This document shows positions 53,142 through 63,040 of a stretch of 64,000 nt of DNA, one piece after another (the first letter of the stretch is position 1; every line of letters begins with the position of its first letter). The stretch is taken from contig NW_027136914.1 of NCBI RefSeq assembly GCF_040869045.1, positions 186,001 to 250,000 of the forward strand, written 5' to 3'. Position numbers and translations under genes: made by a program. The stretch is from Eurosta solidaginis (lineage: Eukaryota; Arthropoda; Insecta; Diptera; Tephritidae). The notes beneath the pieces were generated by a model. That model was given only the letters and a program-made list of their open reading frames with translations, made no database searches and was not told the DNA's origin.

Positions 53142-54235
53142 ATGATACCAGGAGGTTGCTTAGTTGTGTAGCAGAAATGAAAATACGCCAATGGGTATGT
53201 AGTCTTTAGGATACGTATTATTGATCTTCTTCGCATTTGGTAGGAGAACAGCACGAGCAGTTTTCCAAGAGTTGGGTACATGATTATGTCTTTAGCACTC
53301 CACGAATATCATTTTATGCCATCTAACGATTGATGTCCTCGAGATTTGTGCCTGAGCCTGGCGAATAAAGCTTAGAAAAAGATTTTTCGTTCATTCCGTT
53401 TTGGTATAAGTCACCAAGCCCGGCACTACCAACCTCTTTATTTAAGTGTTAGTGTTGTCTGCTGGCTCTTCTGTATCATCCCCGTTCTATTTCTTTATTA
53501 TTCTTTGAATAATTTAATTTGGTGTGAAAACCGTATCAAAAAAAAATGTTAACACCACTTAAAAATTTTTGAATGTATTTTTGTAGAAATAAAACTACCA
53601 GAAAACCATGAAGGGTACACTGTCAGAAGGATTTAAGGATATCCTACAAATTTTTTGATTGAAAATTTGTATTAACTTCCTTCATGATAGTTTAAAGTTC
53701 TTCAAACATATATTTTCCTCTTCATAGTCATAAACTGAACAAATTCTTCTTTTTGCTTCTTCAACAAAAATTGTATAAAATTTCATTTGACCACTCTTCA
53801 ATGAGCGGCGATCAGAAGCTCACTTCACTTACACACTTCAACTTAAAATAAATTGTTTTCCAACAGATTTTATATTTTTATAGTCCCAGTTGTATGCACA
53901 TAAAAAGTAGAGAATAATTCTTCAGATATTCAACTATACATAGTTTGCAAGTGCACTTGAAGTAAAACAATTTTATGAAAATACCCTAAAGAAAATTTAT
54001 ATTATTTAACAAAAAAAAAAAAATAAATAAATAAATAAAAAAAATTGCATATTTGCAAACATGTGTCCAATCTTACAAATTTGTTAATATAAAATAGGGT
54101 GGGTGATTTTTTTTTGGCAACGCTGTATTTAATGTCGTTTTGTTTGCCGTCGAAATCTAAAGCTATTCAGCTAGAGAGAAATTTCGAAAGATTTTTAATT
54201 TTCAAAACATCAAAAAAAAAAAAAAGAAATTTTTT
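53142..54235. other. R1/LOA-like flank at the left, then no recognisable gene
   Basis: About 53142-53170 continues the interrupted 3' UTR of 47225-47291 ('atgataccaggaggttgctt' beside reverse 10587-10612). The remaining kilobase is AT-rich and shows nothing assignable; (aaat)n tract near 54010-54045. Confidence 0.45.
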
Positions 54236-54307
54236 TTCTGATCAACGACCTAGATTGATGAGGAGTGTGATGACTAATACCTAGGACCTATCTGATTATT
54301 TTCTAAC
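54236..54307. repeat. Left part of a 33.4-kb-type repeat, broken by the BEL/Pao composite
   Basis: 'ctgatcaacgacctagattg', 'ggagtgtgatgactaatacc' and 'taggacctatctgattattt' correspond to 33399-33470. It stops at 'ttctaac' (54307). The next bases of that repeat ('cttttagtattattattact') are found at 62758, on the far side of the BEL/Pao DNA. Confidence 0.7.
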
Positions 54308-55508
54308 TGGCTTACGCCGACTATGATTCAGGCCAAGATTTTACTCCAAGAGCTATGGATAGACGGAACTGGCTGGGACGAACCAGTGAAGCCCCTCCGC
54401 TTCATTAAATGGACGCAGTTCGCAAAAAATTCACCCAACATCTCAGATATAAAGATACCTCGATGGGTTGACTATATGCCGAACCAGCAGGTTGAACTGC
54501 ATGGTTTCTGCGATGCGTCAGAAAAGGCATATTGCGCCACTATATATCTGCGAACAACCCACGCTGCCACCACGTCGTCCCACCTTCTGGTCGCTAAAGG
54601 CAAGGTTGCCCCTCTTCGCACTACCAGTCTTCCAAGGCTAGAACTATGTGCAGCTCTAATCCTTGCCCGACTAATCGCCGTCGTACAATCCCATCTCGAG
54701 CTCTCTCTTACAAATCTTTACATGTGGTCTGACTAGGAAATTGTATTAGCATGGCTCGAAAAGCCTCCCCACGCGTGGAAAACTCTCGTATCCAATCGAA
54801 CAGCTGAAATTAAGGATCTCGTCGGAAGCGCCTCCTGGAAGCATGTAGGCAGTCGCGACAATCCAGCAGATATGGGCACACGAGGATGCAAACCCATGAA
54901 CTTGGCAAATTCTTCGCTGTGGTGGAATGGCCCTGCGTAGCTGACCCAGCCCCCCGAAGCTTGGCCAAACCCATCTACCCGCAGCATCAACCCGCCTGAA
55001 ATGCGCCGAGTCGAAGTACTATACTCAGCTGAAGATGACCCCGATGTATTGGATCGATTTTCCTCTTTTCCTCGCGCCCTCAGGGTCATGGCATTTGCTT
55101 TTAGGTTCATTAGTAATCTCAAGGACCGAATTCGAGGCATTAAACCCGCTTACTCTCCCTCTCTGTCTCATGAAGATCTCCGCAAAACGAAAAATAAACT
55201 TGTGACGTTAACGCAAATCCGATATTTTGCTCGCGAAAGAGCATGCTTGGAAAATGCAAAACCCATTGATAAAAGAAGCTCTCTACTAACCCTCAACCCA
55301 TACCTCGATGAAAACGGGCTCCTCAGGGTTCATGGTAGATTAGTTCATTCGACGTTGACTTACAATGAAAAACATCCCGTTATTATCCCAGAAAAATCTA
55401 GATTCGCTGTCCTCTATATAAAGTACCTCCACGAACTTCTCCTCCACGCCGAAATACGTCTAATGCAGCAATGCCTCAGACAGGATCTCTATATTCCACA
55501 CCTAAAAC
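54308..55508 (+). pseudogene. BEL/Pao pol: RT end, RNase H-like and connection region
   Basis: Reads '[20 protein letters not shown]' (end of the Pao RT region), '[19 protein letters not shown]' (RNase H-like strand with catalytic Asp in D-A-S), '[14 protein letters not shown]' (Glu of RNase H) and 'YMWSD*EIVLAWL', with a TAG at 54734-54736. 'GSRDNPADMGTRG' follows, then a TAG at 54938-54940 after 'WWNGPA', and the pre-integrase part 'LLTLNPYLDENGLLRVHGRL'. The reverse arm has sense codons at both stops. A 1-base loss near 55505 shifts the frame inside the HHCC zinc finger ('HELLLHAEIRLMQQ'). Confidence 0.85.
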
Positions 55509-56039
55509 CCTCATAAAGAGATGCATCCATCAGTGCAAAACTTGTACCCTCCACAAGCAGCAAATACGATCGCAAATCATGGCGGCTTTGCCCCCGGAAC
55601 GATGCACATACGCTCCGCCTTTCATCACTACCGGTGTCGACTTTGCGTGGCCTTTTCAAATAAAAGCCTCCTTGCTAAGGTCTCACACCTTACTGAAAGG
55701 CCACGTGGCCGTTTTTGTCTGTTTCGTGACAAAAGCTGTACACGTCGTGGATATCCTGCCACAATGATGAGTGACAACGGCAAAACGTTTATTGGAGCTA
55801 AAAGAGTGACGGAAAAAGAGTTCGTTGACTTCATGAAAACTGCCTCTCAAGAAGTAATCGCAAAGTACTCTCCCCAGGGCATTAATTGGAAATTCATTCC
55901 GCCCGGAGCTCCCCACATGGGGGGCTTGTGGGAGTCTGCAGTGAAGAGTTTCAAACTGCACTTCAAGAGGACTGCAGGAGCCCACAAGTTCATATTTGAA
56001 GAATTTACCACCCCCTTGGTAAGAATTGAAGCCGTATAA
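55509..56039 (+). pseudogene. BEL/Pao integrase
   Basis: After the frameshift: 'IKRCIHQCKTCTLHKQQ' (CxxC of the HHCC finger), then the core 'PFITTGVDFAWPFQIKASLL' (first catalytic Asp) and 'VAVFVCFVTKAVHVVDI'. About 25 codons are missing before 'MSDNGKTFIGAKR' (second Asp), with a frame change at 55762. 'FIPPGAPHMGGLWESAVKSF' holds the catalytic Glu. Ends with TAA at 56037. The enzyme would insert the element's cDNA; the deletion and shifts make it non-functional. Confidence 0.85.
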
Positions 56040-56553
56040 AACTCTCGTCCTATCTCACCTTTATCCCAAGATCCCACAGAGTTTACCGCGCTGACCCCCG
56101 GCCACTTTCTCCGAGGTAGCCCCTCCTCGCTATCCCTGAAGTGGATCACGCGGATTTATCTCTTATAAACCGATGGGACAGGGTAAAATGCTTACATCAT
56201 CAGTTCACCATAAGGTGGAAGGAAGACTACCTAAAGGATCTGCAAAAAAGGCAGAAGTGGAAAAATCCACAACCCGAACCCAAGGTCGGTGAGTGTGTCT
56301 GCATTCACGACGACTCACTTCCCCCGACTGAATGGCGCCTTGGACGTATTGAAAAAATACATCCAGGTCCTGACGGCCATATACGTGTTGTTGACGTTCG
56401 TACTCAAACCGGCACCCTCACACGACCACTTGTCAAGCTATGTTTCCTCCCTCAGACTGAAAGCCCACCCTCTCGGGCAACCCCGGAGAATTCGTAGTTA
56501 CTCTCAAATCACCTCTGTCCACTCTTACCACATCACCATCACTAATATGTCGT
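56040..56553 (+). pseudogene. BEL/Pao pol C-terminal domain (DUF5641-like) and short 3' sequence
   Basis: The frame 56141-56497 reads 'WDRVKCLHHQFTIRWKEDYL' and 'VCIHDDSLPPTEWRLGRIEK', then 'VRTQTGTLTRPLVKLCFL', the typical chromatin-binding-like C-terminal domain of Pao integrases, with a stop at 56495-56497. The piece 56040-56140 ('PTEFTALTPGHFLRGSP' in another frame) precedes it. The 3' sequence continues only to about 56553, where the reverse arm starts. Confidence 0.8.
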
Positions 56554-58130
56554 ATTTTGCACTGATGGATGCATCTCTTTATGAGGGGTTTTAGGCGTGG
56601 AATATACAGATCCTGTTTTAGGCATTGCTGCATTAGACGTATTTCGGCGTGGAGGAGAAGTTCGTGGAGGTACTTTATATAGAGGACAGCGAATCTAGAT
56701 TTTTCTGGGATAATAACGGGATGTTTTTCATTGTAAGTCAACGTCGAATGAACTAATCTACCATGAACCCTGAGGAGCCCGTTTTCATCGAGGTATGGGT
56801 TGAGGGTTAGTAGAGGGCTTCTTTTATCAATGGGTTTTGTATTTTCCAAGCATGCTCTTTCGCGAGCAAAATATCGGGTTTGCGTTAACGTCACACGTAT
56901 ATTTTTCGTTTTGCGGAGATCTTCATGAGACAGAGAGGGAGAGTAAGTGGGTTTAATGCCTCGAATTCGGTCCTTGAGATTACTAATGAACCTAAAAGCA
57001 TATGCCATGACCCTGAGGGCGCGAGGAAAAGAGGAAAATCGATCCAATACATCGGGGTCATCTTCAGTTGAGTATAGTACTTCGACTCGGCGCATTTCAG
57101 GCGGGTTGATGCTGCGGGTAGATGGGTTTGGCCAAGCTTCGGGGGGCTGGGTCAGCCACGCAGGGCCATTTCACCACAGCGAAGAATTTGCCAGGTCCAT
57201 GGGTTTGCATCCTCGTGTGCCCATATCTGCTGGATTGTCGCTAATGCCTACACGCTTCCAGGAGGCGCTTCCGACGAGATCCATAATTTCAGCTGTTCGA
57301 TTGGATATGAAAGTTTTTCAAGCGTGGGGAGGCTTTTCGAGCCATGCTAATACAATTTCCGAGTTAGACCACATGTAAAGATTTGTAAGAGAGAGCTCGA
57401 GATGGGATTGTACGACGGCGATTAGTCGGGCAAGGAGTAGAGCTGCACATAGTTCTAGTCTTGGAAGACTGGTAGTGCGAAGAGGGGCAACCTTGCCTTT
57501 AGCGACCAGAAGGTGGGACGACGTGGTGGCAGCGTGGGTTGTTCGCAGATATATAGTGGCGCAATATGCCTTTTCTGACGCATCGCAGAAACCATGCAGT
57601 TAAACCTGCTGGTTCGGCATATAGTCAACCCATCGAGGTATCTTTATATCTGAGATGTTGGGTAAATTTTTTGCGAACTGCGTCCATTTAATGAAGCGGA
57701 GGGGCTTCACTGGTTCGTCCCAGCCAGTTCCGTCTATCCATAGCTCTTGGAGTAAAATCTTGGCCTGCATCATAATCGGCGTAAGCCACCCTGCGGGGTC
57801 AAAAAGTTTTGCGACCGAGGAGAGAATTTGTCGTTTTGTATTAGCGGACGAGAGGGGTATTGAGTCCACTGTATACGAAAACGTGTCGGTCAGAGCGTTC
57901 CACTGTATGCCGAGAGTTTTGGTGTTGCTTGCTTTCTCGAATTACAAAAGATTGGTATCTAGCAAGTCCTCTTCTTTGATGTTTTTTATTATACTGGGGT
58001 GATTGGCCGTTATTTTCCGTAATGGAAATCCTGCTGACGCTAACACTTGGATGACTTGGGAGAGAGATGTTTCAGCAGAGAGAATTTCATGGCTGCTAGA
58101 GAGAATGTCATCTACATATGTTTCTTTCGT
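56554..58130 (-). pseudogene. BEL/Pao pol of reverse arm: YVDD to integrase zinc finger
   Basis: Downstream of the TAG at 58131-58133 the same frame goes on with 'TKETYVDDILSSSHEILSA' (catalytic YVDD codons 58107-58118). A TAA at 57942-57944 follows 'DTNLL'. Next come '[17 protein letters not shown]', '[19 protein letters not shown]' and the RNase H-like region with a TAA at 57600-57602 just before '[10 protein letters not shown]'. Then the frame is open through 'WWNGPAWLTQPPEAWPNPST' and 56433-57095 to the finger 'RCIHQCK' at about 56560, where the inversion joint cuts it. Only three nonsense changes in over 1.5 kb. Confidence 0.85.
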
Positions 58131-60899
58131 CTAAAGAGGGACGGCTTTGGGGAAAGTTTTCTCTACATCTTTGGCCAGTTGGTGAAGAGTACGTATGGCG
58201 AAGTAGGGGGCACAGTTCACACCAAATCTGACTGTTTTCAGACGATGGTCTTTTATGGGGTCGCTCGGAGATGAGCGAAAGACGATCCTCTGATAGTCTT
58301 TGTCGTCTTCATGCATTATGATTTGACGATACAATTTTTCTACGTCTCCGTTAAAAACAAATTGGTAGGTACGCCACTTGAGAATCAGAAGCATCAGATC
58401 GGGCTGGAGGGTAGGGCCGGTATACAGAACGTCGTTGAGCGCATGTCCAGATGCCGACTTCTTTGAGGCGTTAAACACGACCCGCACCTTTGATGTCTTC
58501 TTCTCGGGTTTTACAACTGCGTGATGAGGAAGATAAAATGAGAGGCATTTTCCTCCGTAAAATTTTTCATAGGAGCCGGTTTCCTCCATATGATCGAGGG
58601 TGAGGTATTCTTCTAGAACACTATCATATTGAGTCTTTAAATCCCCTTTCTTCTGCAGACTTCTCTCCATTCCAAGAAACTGGCTTAGAGCTGAAGACCG
58701 AGAGTGGGATAATGAGATTGACTCTGGGAAGCTGGGTTTAAACGGCAGCCTTACGATATAACGACCGTTATCATCGCGTGAGGTTGTGGCTGCATAGACA
58801 TTTTCGCAAAACTCGTCTTCTGGGATTATTTGGGGTTTGGTGGGAACTTCCTCCAATTCCCAGAATTTACGCAATAGAGAGTTAAGATCGTCGTTCGACA
58901 CTTCTGACACTTGCATGCAGAAAGCGTTTACCATCATAGGGGCTCTACCGCTCAGAATCCATCCAAAAATGGTTTTCTGCGCTAGAAGATGGGGGGAAAG
59001 TTTCTCAACGCCATTTTGGATGATTTGCGGTATTACATCACTGCCTAGGACGAGATCTATTTGCGAGGGGGAGTGACAGTTCGAGTCTGCGAGGTTGAGG
59101 TGTGCCCATTTTGCTTGAAGCTCGCTAGTGAGCTTAAGCGAGGGGAGCATTTTTGTTAGCCGGGGTAATACTATTGCCTCTGCACTTATTTTGGTTTTAA
59201 AATCGGGTGATACCAAAGTCAGAGAGCACAATTTGTTTGAGGTCTGAACTACCTTGCCGCCCATCCCTGATATTTCAAATCTAGAGGGTTTGAATGGGAG
59301 CTTGAGTCTATCGTGGGCTCTGGTAGAGATAAAGGTTCGTTCAGATCCCTGATCCATAAGAGCTCGTAGTTTAAAAATTTCTCCTTTATGCTCTACGGGA
59401 ACGATAGCCGTGGGTAAAATGATTTCACAATCGTTTTCGGAATAAAGCGATTGCACTTGGCTTTTCTGCGAGCATGAAGGGCTTTCATCCAGAGCATTGG
59501 CTTGATCGGGAGTATCACCGGGTGAGACTGTGGAATTCGTGGTCGTGGCTTGTGAGGCTGTCCTTTGCAATCGTGAGGGTTGTCTTTTCGGCACTTGAGA
59601 TGTGTCTTCATGAAGAACTGAGTTGTGCCGATCTTGACATTGATTGCAAATTTGAGTACTGGAACAGTCTTTCAATATGTGTGACTGAGAGAGGCAATTG
59701 AAACACATATTGTTTTCTCTCACAAACCTTCTGCGATCAGAGGTCGACAGCTTCTTAAATTTGAAGCAACCTATAAGGGGGTGAGGTGATGTTTTACACA
59801 TAGCGCACTTGTACATTGTTCGCTGCTCTGTCATATGAGATTGGGTGTGGGAGGTCGATCTATTTTGAAAGGGATGCGACTGCTGGGGTTTGAATGGTGG
59901 CCTAGCTTGTGGGGTGGCTTTAAATTTATTTGGTCGCCATTGATCGACTCGCTCTACGACTTCATATCGAGTTGTGAGGAACTGGTCCATTTGGGACCAG
60001 TTAGGAATTTCTCTTCTTGAAGTCAGATACTGCTCCCATAACGTGACTGTATTTTCAGGGAGTTTAGAGGTCACGAGATAAATAAGTATGGGGTCCCAGT
60101 TATCTGTGGACACCTGTTGCGTGGCGAGAATCTGAAGACAATTATTTACTGAGGATTGCAACTTTTGTATATCTTCACAGTTTTCCGTGGTGATCGTTTT
60201 TAAGTTCATTAGCGCCCGTATTTGATTATCGACGAGAACTCGTCTGTTCTCGTATCGGGATTTTAGGGCTTCCCACGCTAAGGCAAAGTTGTCATCAGTC
60301 AAGGGCAATTGGTTGACTATTTGAGCTGCCTTTCCTTGGGTTTTGTATCTGAGGTGATACAATTTTTGCGCTTGGGAGAGTTTGGGATGGTTAATATAAA
60401 CGGCTGTGAACATGTCACGAAATGAGGGCCATTTTTCATAACCACCATAAAATATTTCGGTATTGCAGGGAGGGATTTTTAGCGAAATACCGGAGTTGTC
60501 GGATGGACCTGGTAAGACGGTAGGGGGCGCGGGTGCATTTGCTTGTTTAAGCAACTGAAACTGGTCTTCTATCTGGGCTTTTGTGTCTTCATACGCTATG
60601 AGACAGGACCTGTATATGCTATTAGCAGATGTTGGAAAATCTTCGGGCAGGTCCTGATCTGGGGTTGCGACAATCTTATCGAAGACGGTTTGGACTCTAT
60701 TCCAGAATTTTTCTATGTTTGAGTTTTTTATTTTGAGTGAGGACTCCGTGTTGTCTTGGAGCGACGTCGACCTGAACTGAGCACAATATTCCATAAAATT
60801 ATCCGTTTCGGATGTAAATTTTTTGGGGGCAGACGAGATTTTAAATTTTTTAACTCCTTGAGTTTTGGAGCCACCTTTTTTGGTTTCATCGTCACTCAT
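58131..60899 (-). CDS. BEL/Pao Gag-protease-RT polyprotein, 922 codons up to a premature TAG
   Basis: ATG at 60897-60899. Order from the N-terminus: a charged start ('MSDDETKKGGSKTQGVKKFK'), the Gag region with a DUF1759-like block ('GGYEKWPSFRDMFTAVYINH', about residues 150-310) and two zinc knuckles ('YKCAMCKTSPHPLIGCFKFK', 'NMCFNCLSQSHILKDC', about 365-435). The aspartic protease of DUF1758 type has 'LRALMDQGSERTFIS' (about residue 515). The RT begins with 'KVRVVFNASKKSASGHALND' and 'FNGDVEKLYRQIIMHEDDKD' (first catalytic Asp, about 850). The frame ends at TAG 58131 right before the YVDD box. No start or frame problems before that. Function: capsid, processing and reverse transcription. 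The almost clean frame marks a recent insertion. Confidence 0.88.
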   Translation of the reverse strand: MSDDETKKGGSKTQGVKKFKISSAPKKFTSETDNFMEYCAQFRSTSLQDNTESSLKIKNSNIEKFWNRVQTVFDKIVATPDQDLPEDFPTSANSIYRSCLIAYEDTKAQIEDQFQLLKQANAPAPPTVLPGPSDNSGISLKIPPCNTEIFYGGYEKWPSFRDMFTAVYINHPKLSQAQKLYHLRYKTQGKAAQIVNQLPLTDDNFALAWEALKSRYENRRVLVDNQIRALMNLKTITTENCEDIQKLQSSVNNCLQILATQQVSTDNWDPILIYLVTSKLPENTVTLWEQYLTSRREIPNWSQMDQFLTTRYEVVERVDQWRPNKFKATPQARPPFKPQQSHPFQNRSTSHTQSHMTEQRTMYKCAMCKTSPHPLIGCFKFKKLSTSDRRRFVRENNMCFNCLSQSHILKDCSSTQICNQCQDRHNSVLHEDTSQVPKRQPSRLQRTASQATTTNSTVSPGDTPDQANALDESPSCSQKSQVQSLYSENDCEIILPTAIVPVEHKGEIFKLRALMDQGSERTFISTRAHDRLKLPFKPSRFEISGMGGKVVQTSNKLCSLTLVSPDFKTKISAEAIVLPRLTKMLPSLKLTSELQAKWAHLNLADSNCHSPSQIDLVLGSDVIPQIIQNGVEKLSPHLLAQKTIFGWILSGRAPMMVNAFCMQVSEVSNDDLNSLLRKFWELEEVPTKPQIIPEDEFCENVYAATTSRDDNGRYIVRLPFKPSFPESISLSHSRSSALSQFLGMERSLQKKGDLKTQYDSVLEEYLTLDHMEETGSYEKFYGGKCLSFYLPHHAVVKPEKKTSKVRVVFNASKKSASGHALNDVLYTGPTLQPDLMLLILKWRTYQFVFNGDVEKLYRQIIMHEDDKDYQRIVFRSSPSDPIKDHRLKTVRFGVNCAPYFAIRTLHQLAKDVEKTFPKAVPL

Positions 60900-61989
60900 T
60901 TTTGAGCTTTGTCTTATGATGCTTAGAGTTGAGAATTAACAAAAAATTTAACTTCAGATAGCAAGAGAGAATACTTTTCAAAACCAAAAAAAGTTTTTAA
61001 GTTAAATTTATTTCAGGGTGAGACTGAGAAAATTTTACCACTGTGCTGCGTTTGTACTATATTACTATATGTATATGAGGGTGGTTTAAATATACGTGGG
61101 AAAAATTATGTGAAATGTATGTATATATACGTATTAAAAGTATCTTGGGGGTAAATTATTATAATTTTGATAAGTGAAATTAATTCGTATGAGATTATCT
61201 AAAAAGGTGTCTTTTTTTTTTTTTGTTTTCGGTGTGACCTAGAGGAGTCTTATTTAGCTTCGATTTGTTGGACTGTAGGCTTTGAGGAGAGAGAAATTAG
61301 TAGCTTATCGAAATTCTTGATGGGGATTGAGAATTTATAGCGTGCAAATTAAATGCGAGAAAAGTGCTATAACATGCACTGCACCACTCTTGTACCACTG
61401 TGCACGAGATTTTATTTCACCGCTTATATCGTTTTCTTTCTTTTGTATATCCGTATGTATGTATACGCAAGTATGGAGATTTAAAAATATTTTTTGCGTT
61501 TTGTATTGATGTGTGAACGCAAGTAAGGCAAAATATTTGTTCAATATTTTTTCAAGTGGGGGAAAATGAGAAATGTGCAGAGGTTTTGCAGTATATTTAA
61601 TTAGCGACGAGAGGTATTTTAATTTAAAATGAGAAAATTTTAAATTATTACGAGATTTGTCGCATTAAAATATAAGGGGTGCTTTTAGCAAGTGTGCCCA
61701 CTGTAGCTAACTACTGAGTTTTTCTTATTTTGCTTTGCACATATACCGTACTGAGTTTTGCAATATGGGGTTATTGCATATATATATACGAAATGGTATG
61801 TGCAAGTTTTGGCGGGAAATGAGGATTTTTGGCGGGAAATTCTCTTTCTCGAAAATGAAAATTGCCTTACTCTTTCCCATTTTATATATTTTTCCACTGT
61901 TTAGGGGTGTATTAAAATCTCATTTAATACTCACAGTTTCCAAATGATAATCTTTTGTGTCGCTGGTTCCGGTAGTGGCGTCGAAGGAC
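60900..61989 (-). other. BEL/Pao leader (5' untranslated region)
   Basis: About 1.1 kb between the LTR and the Gag start, AT-rich, with T-runs and no domain. Near its LTR end the reverse strand reads 'agtggtccttcgacgcc' (about 61985-62000), which could be the primer-binding region; the tRNA is not identified. Confidence 0.5.
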
Positions 61990-62755
61990 CACTGCTCAGG
62001 GGGTGGCAGTATAAAATTTACCTTCTTTCCTGGGTGTATGCGGGCACGGCTGTGATGGCGATGTTATCGTGGTGATAGCGATATTGGATACGGGTGGCGA
62101 ATGGATGTTGTACACGGCGGTGATCACTGCAATAGTACTTAGTTCTGCATCTGTACAAACTGCATTTGGGTGGTAAATTTTGCACCTTTCTAATGTGCAA
62201 TTTCATGAAGCACTCCGAGAAGAGAAAAAATGTCAAAGGGAAACGGATAACTTTAGCGAGAATTGATTTATTTTTAGTGCAAATTTCAAATTTTTCTTAA
62301 TACAATTTTCAGTCACAACCGCAGGGATAAAAGATTTCGAAATATAATAAAATGTAAAAAGCAAAATGTCAAAACATTGTATGTACATATATGCATATGT
62401 TTTGTCAACCAATGGTTGGGGTTGCCAGAGGGGCGAAATATGTTCAAGCATTCATTTACAATTCCATAAGTGCTAATCCTAGTTTAGCATGAGTGTTACG
62501 TATAATGGTTATACGTATTCTAATTAATTCATGAATAGCTCAAATATAATATAAAAGTATAAAATATGTAATGAAGTACATATTTCCACGTATAATCCTT
62601 CATAAATATACGTTTAAATTCAAGTAGGTTTAAATTCAATAGAACATATGCAATAAAACATATGGAAGCGTATAATAATTAAAAATTTGTTATAAATTCA
62701 CTGTTCTTAAAATAAAGGGTTGGTTGCTGACGACTACGACAGTCGCTCAACCACA
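61990..62755 (-). mobile_element. Probable 5' LTR of the BEL/Pao element
   Basis: On the reverse strand it would begin TGTGGTTGAGCGACTGTCG at 62755 and end near 62000 ('ccctgagca'). TG start and position between leader and target repeat support it. No second LTR exists in the window for comparison, so the inner end is approximate. An A/T-rich tataaaag-like stretch lies near 62545-62560. Confidence 0.55.
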
Positions 62756-63040
62756 AACTTTTAGTATTATTATTACTTAATGTCAGTATTTTTTTTTAAT
62801 AAACCCTAAAGATTAACAATTTTTTTAAAATTATTTTATTTACTTAAATTTCACTTAGAAAATTTGAACTTATGTACTCCAGTATGCTTTGATGTCACTT
62901 CTACTGGACTGTATGTAACATTTATCGTTCTCGATCCTTGTGCCACCTGGCGGCGATTTTTTTCATAGGTCGCTTTCTATTCATGTATGTAATGTATTTG
63001 TGATCCATTTTGGCTCATATTTGAAATTCACATTACTTAC
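62756..63040. repeat. Right part of the 33.4-kb-type repeat and shared flank
   Basis: 'aacttttagtattattatta' followed by 'cttaatgtcagtatt' continues the repeat broken at 54307. Then 'ctgtatgtaacatttatcg', 'gtgccacctggcggcgattt' and 'cataggtcgctttctattca' match 33690-33815. The (ACTT)n tail of the RTE-like element begins at about 63033. Confidence 0.7.

Larger units (their letters stand above)
54308..56553 (+). mobile_element. BEL/Pao LTR retrotransposon, 3' half of pol, + strand arm of an inverted pair
   Basis: Holds the end of RT, RNase H-like region, the pre-integrase region, integrase and C-terminal domain, on +. The first 1.2 kb is nearly identical to the reverse arm at 56554-57790, in opposite direction. 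No LTR at either end of this arm: it begins abruptly inside RT and ends about 55 bp after the pol stop at the inversion joint. Confidence 0.85.

Noticed and set aside
47291..53142. 3-bp target duplication for the tnp2-like element
   Set aside because: The left triplet is ATA and the right is TAA, so only TA is shared; the target comparison with 10.6 kb also supports a 2-bp duplication.
58131..60899. Domesticated Gag-like host gene
   Set aside because: The frame continues into pol in the same register, an LTR-like sequence lies upstream, and stops occur in pol only. It is a recent retrotransposon copy; no sign of a host promoter or introns.
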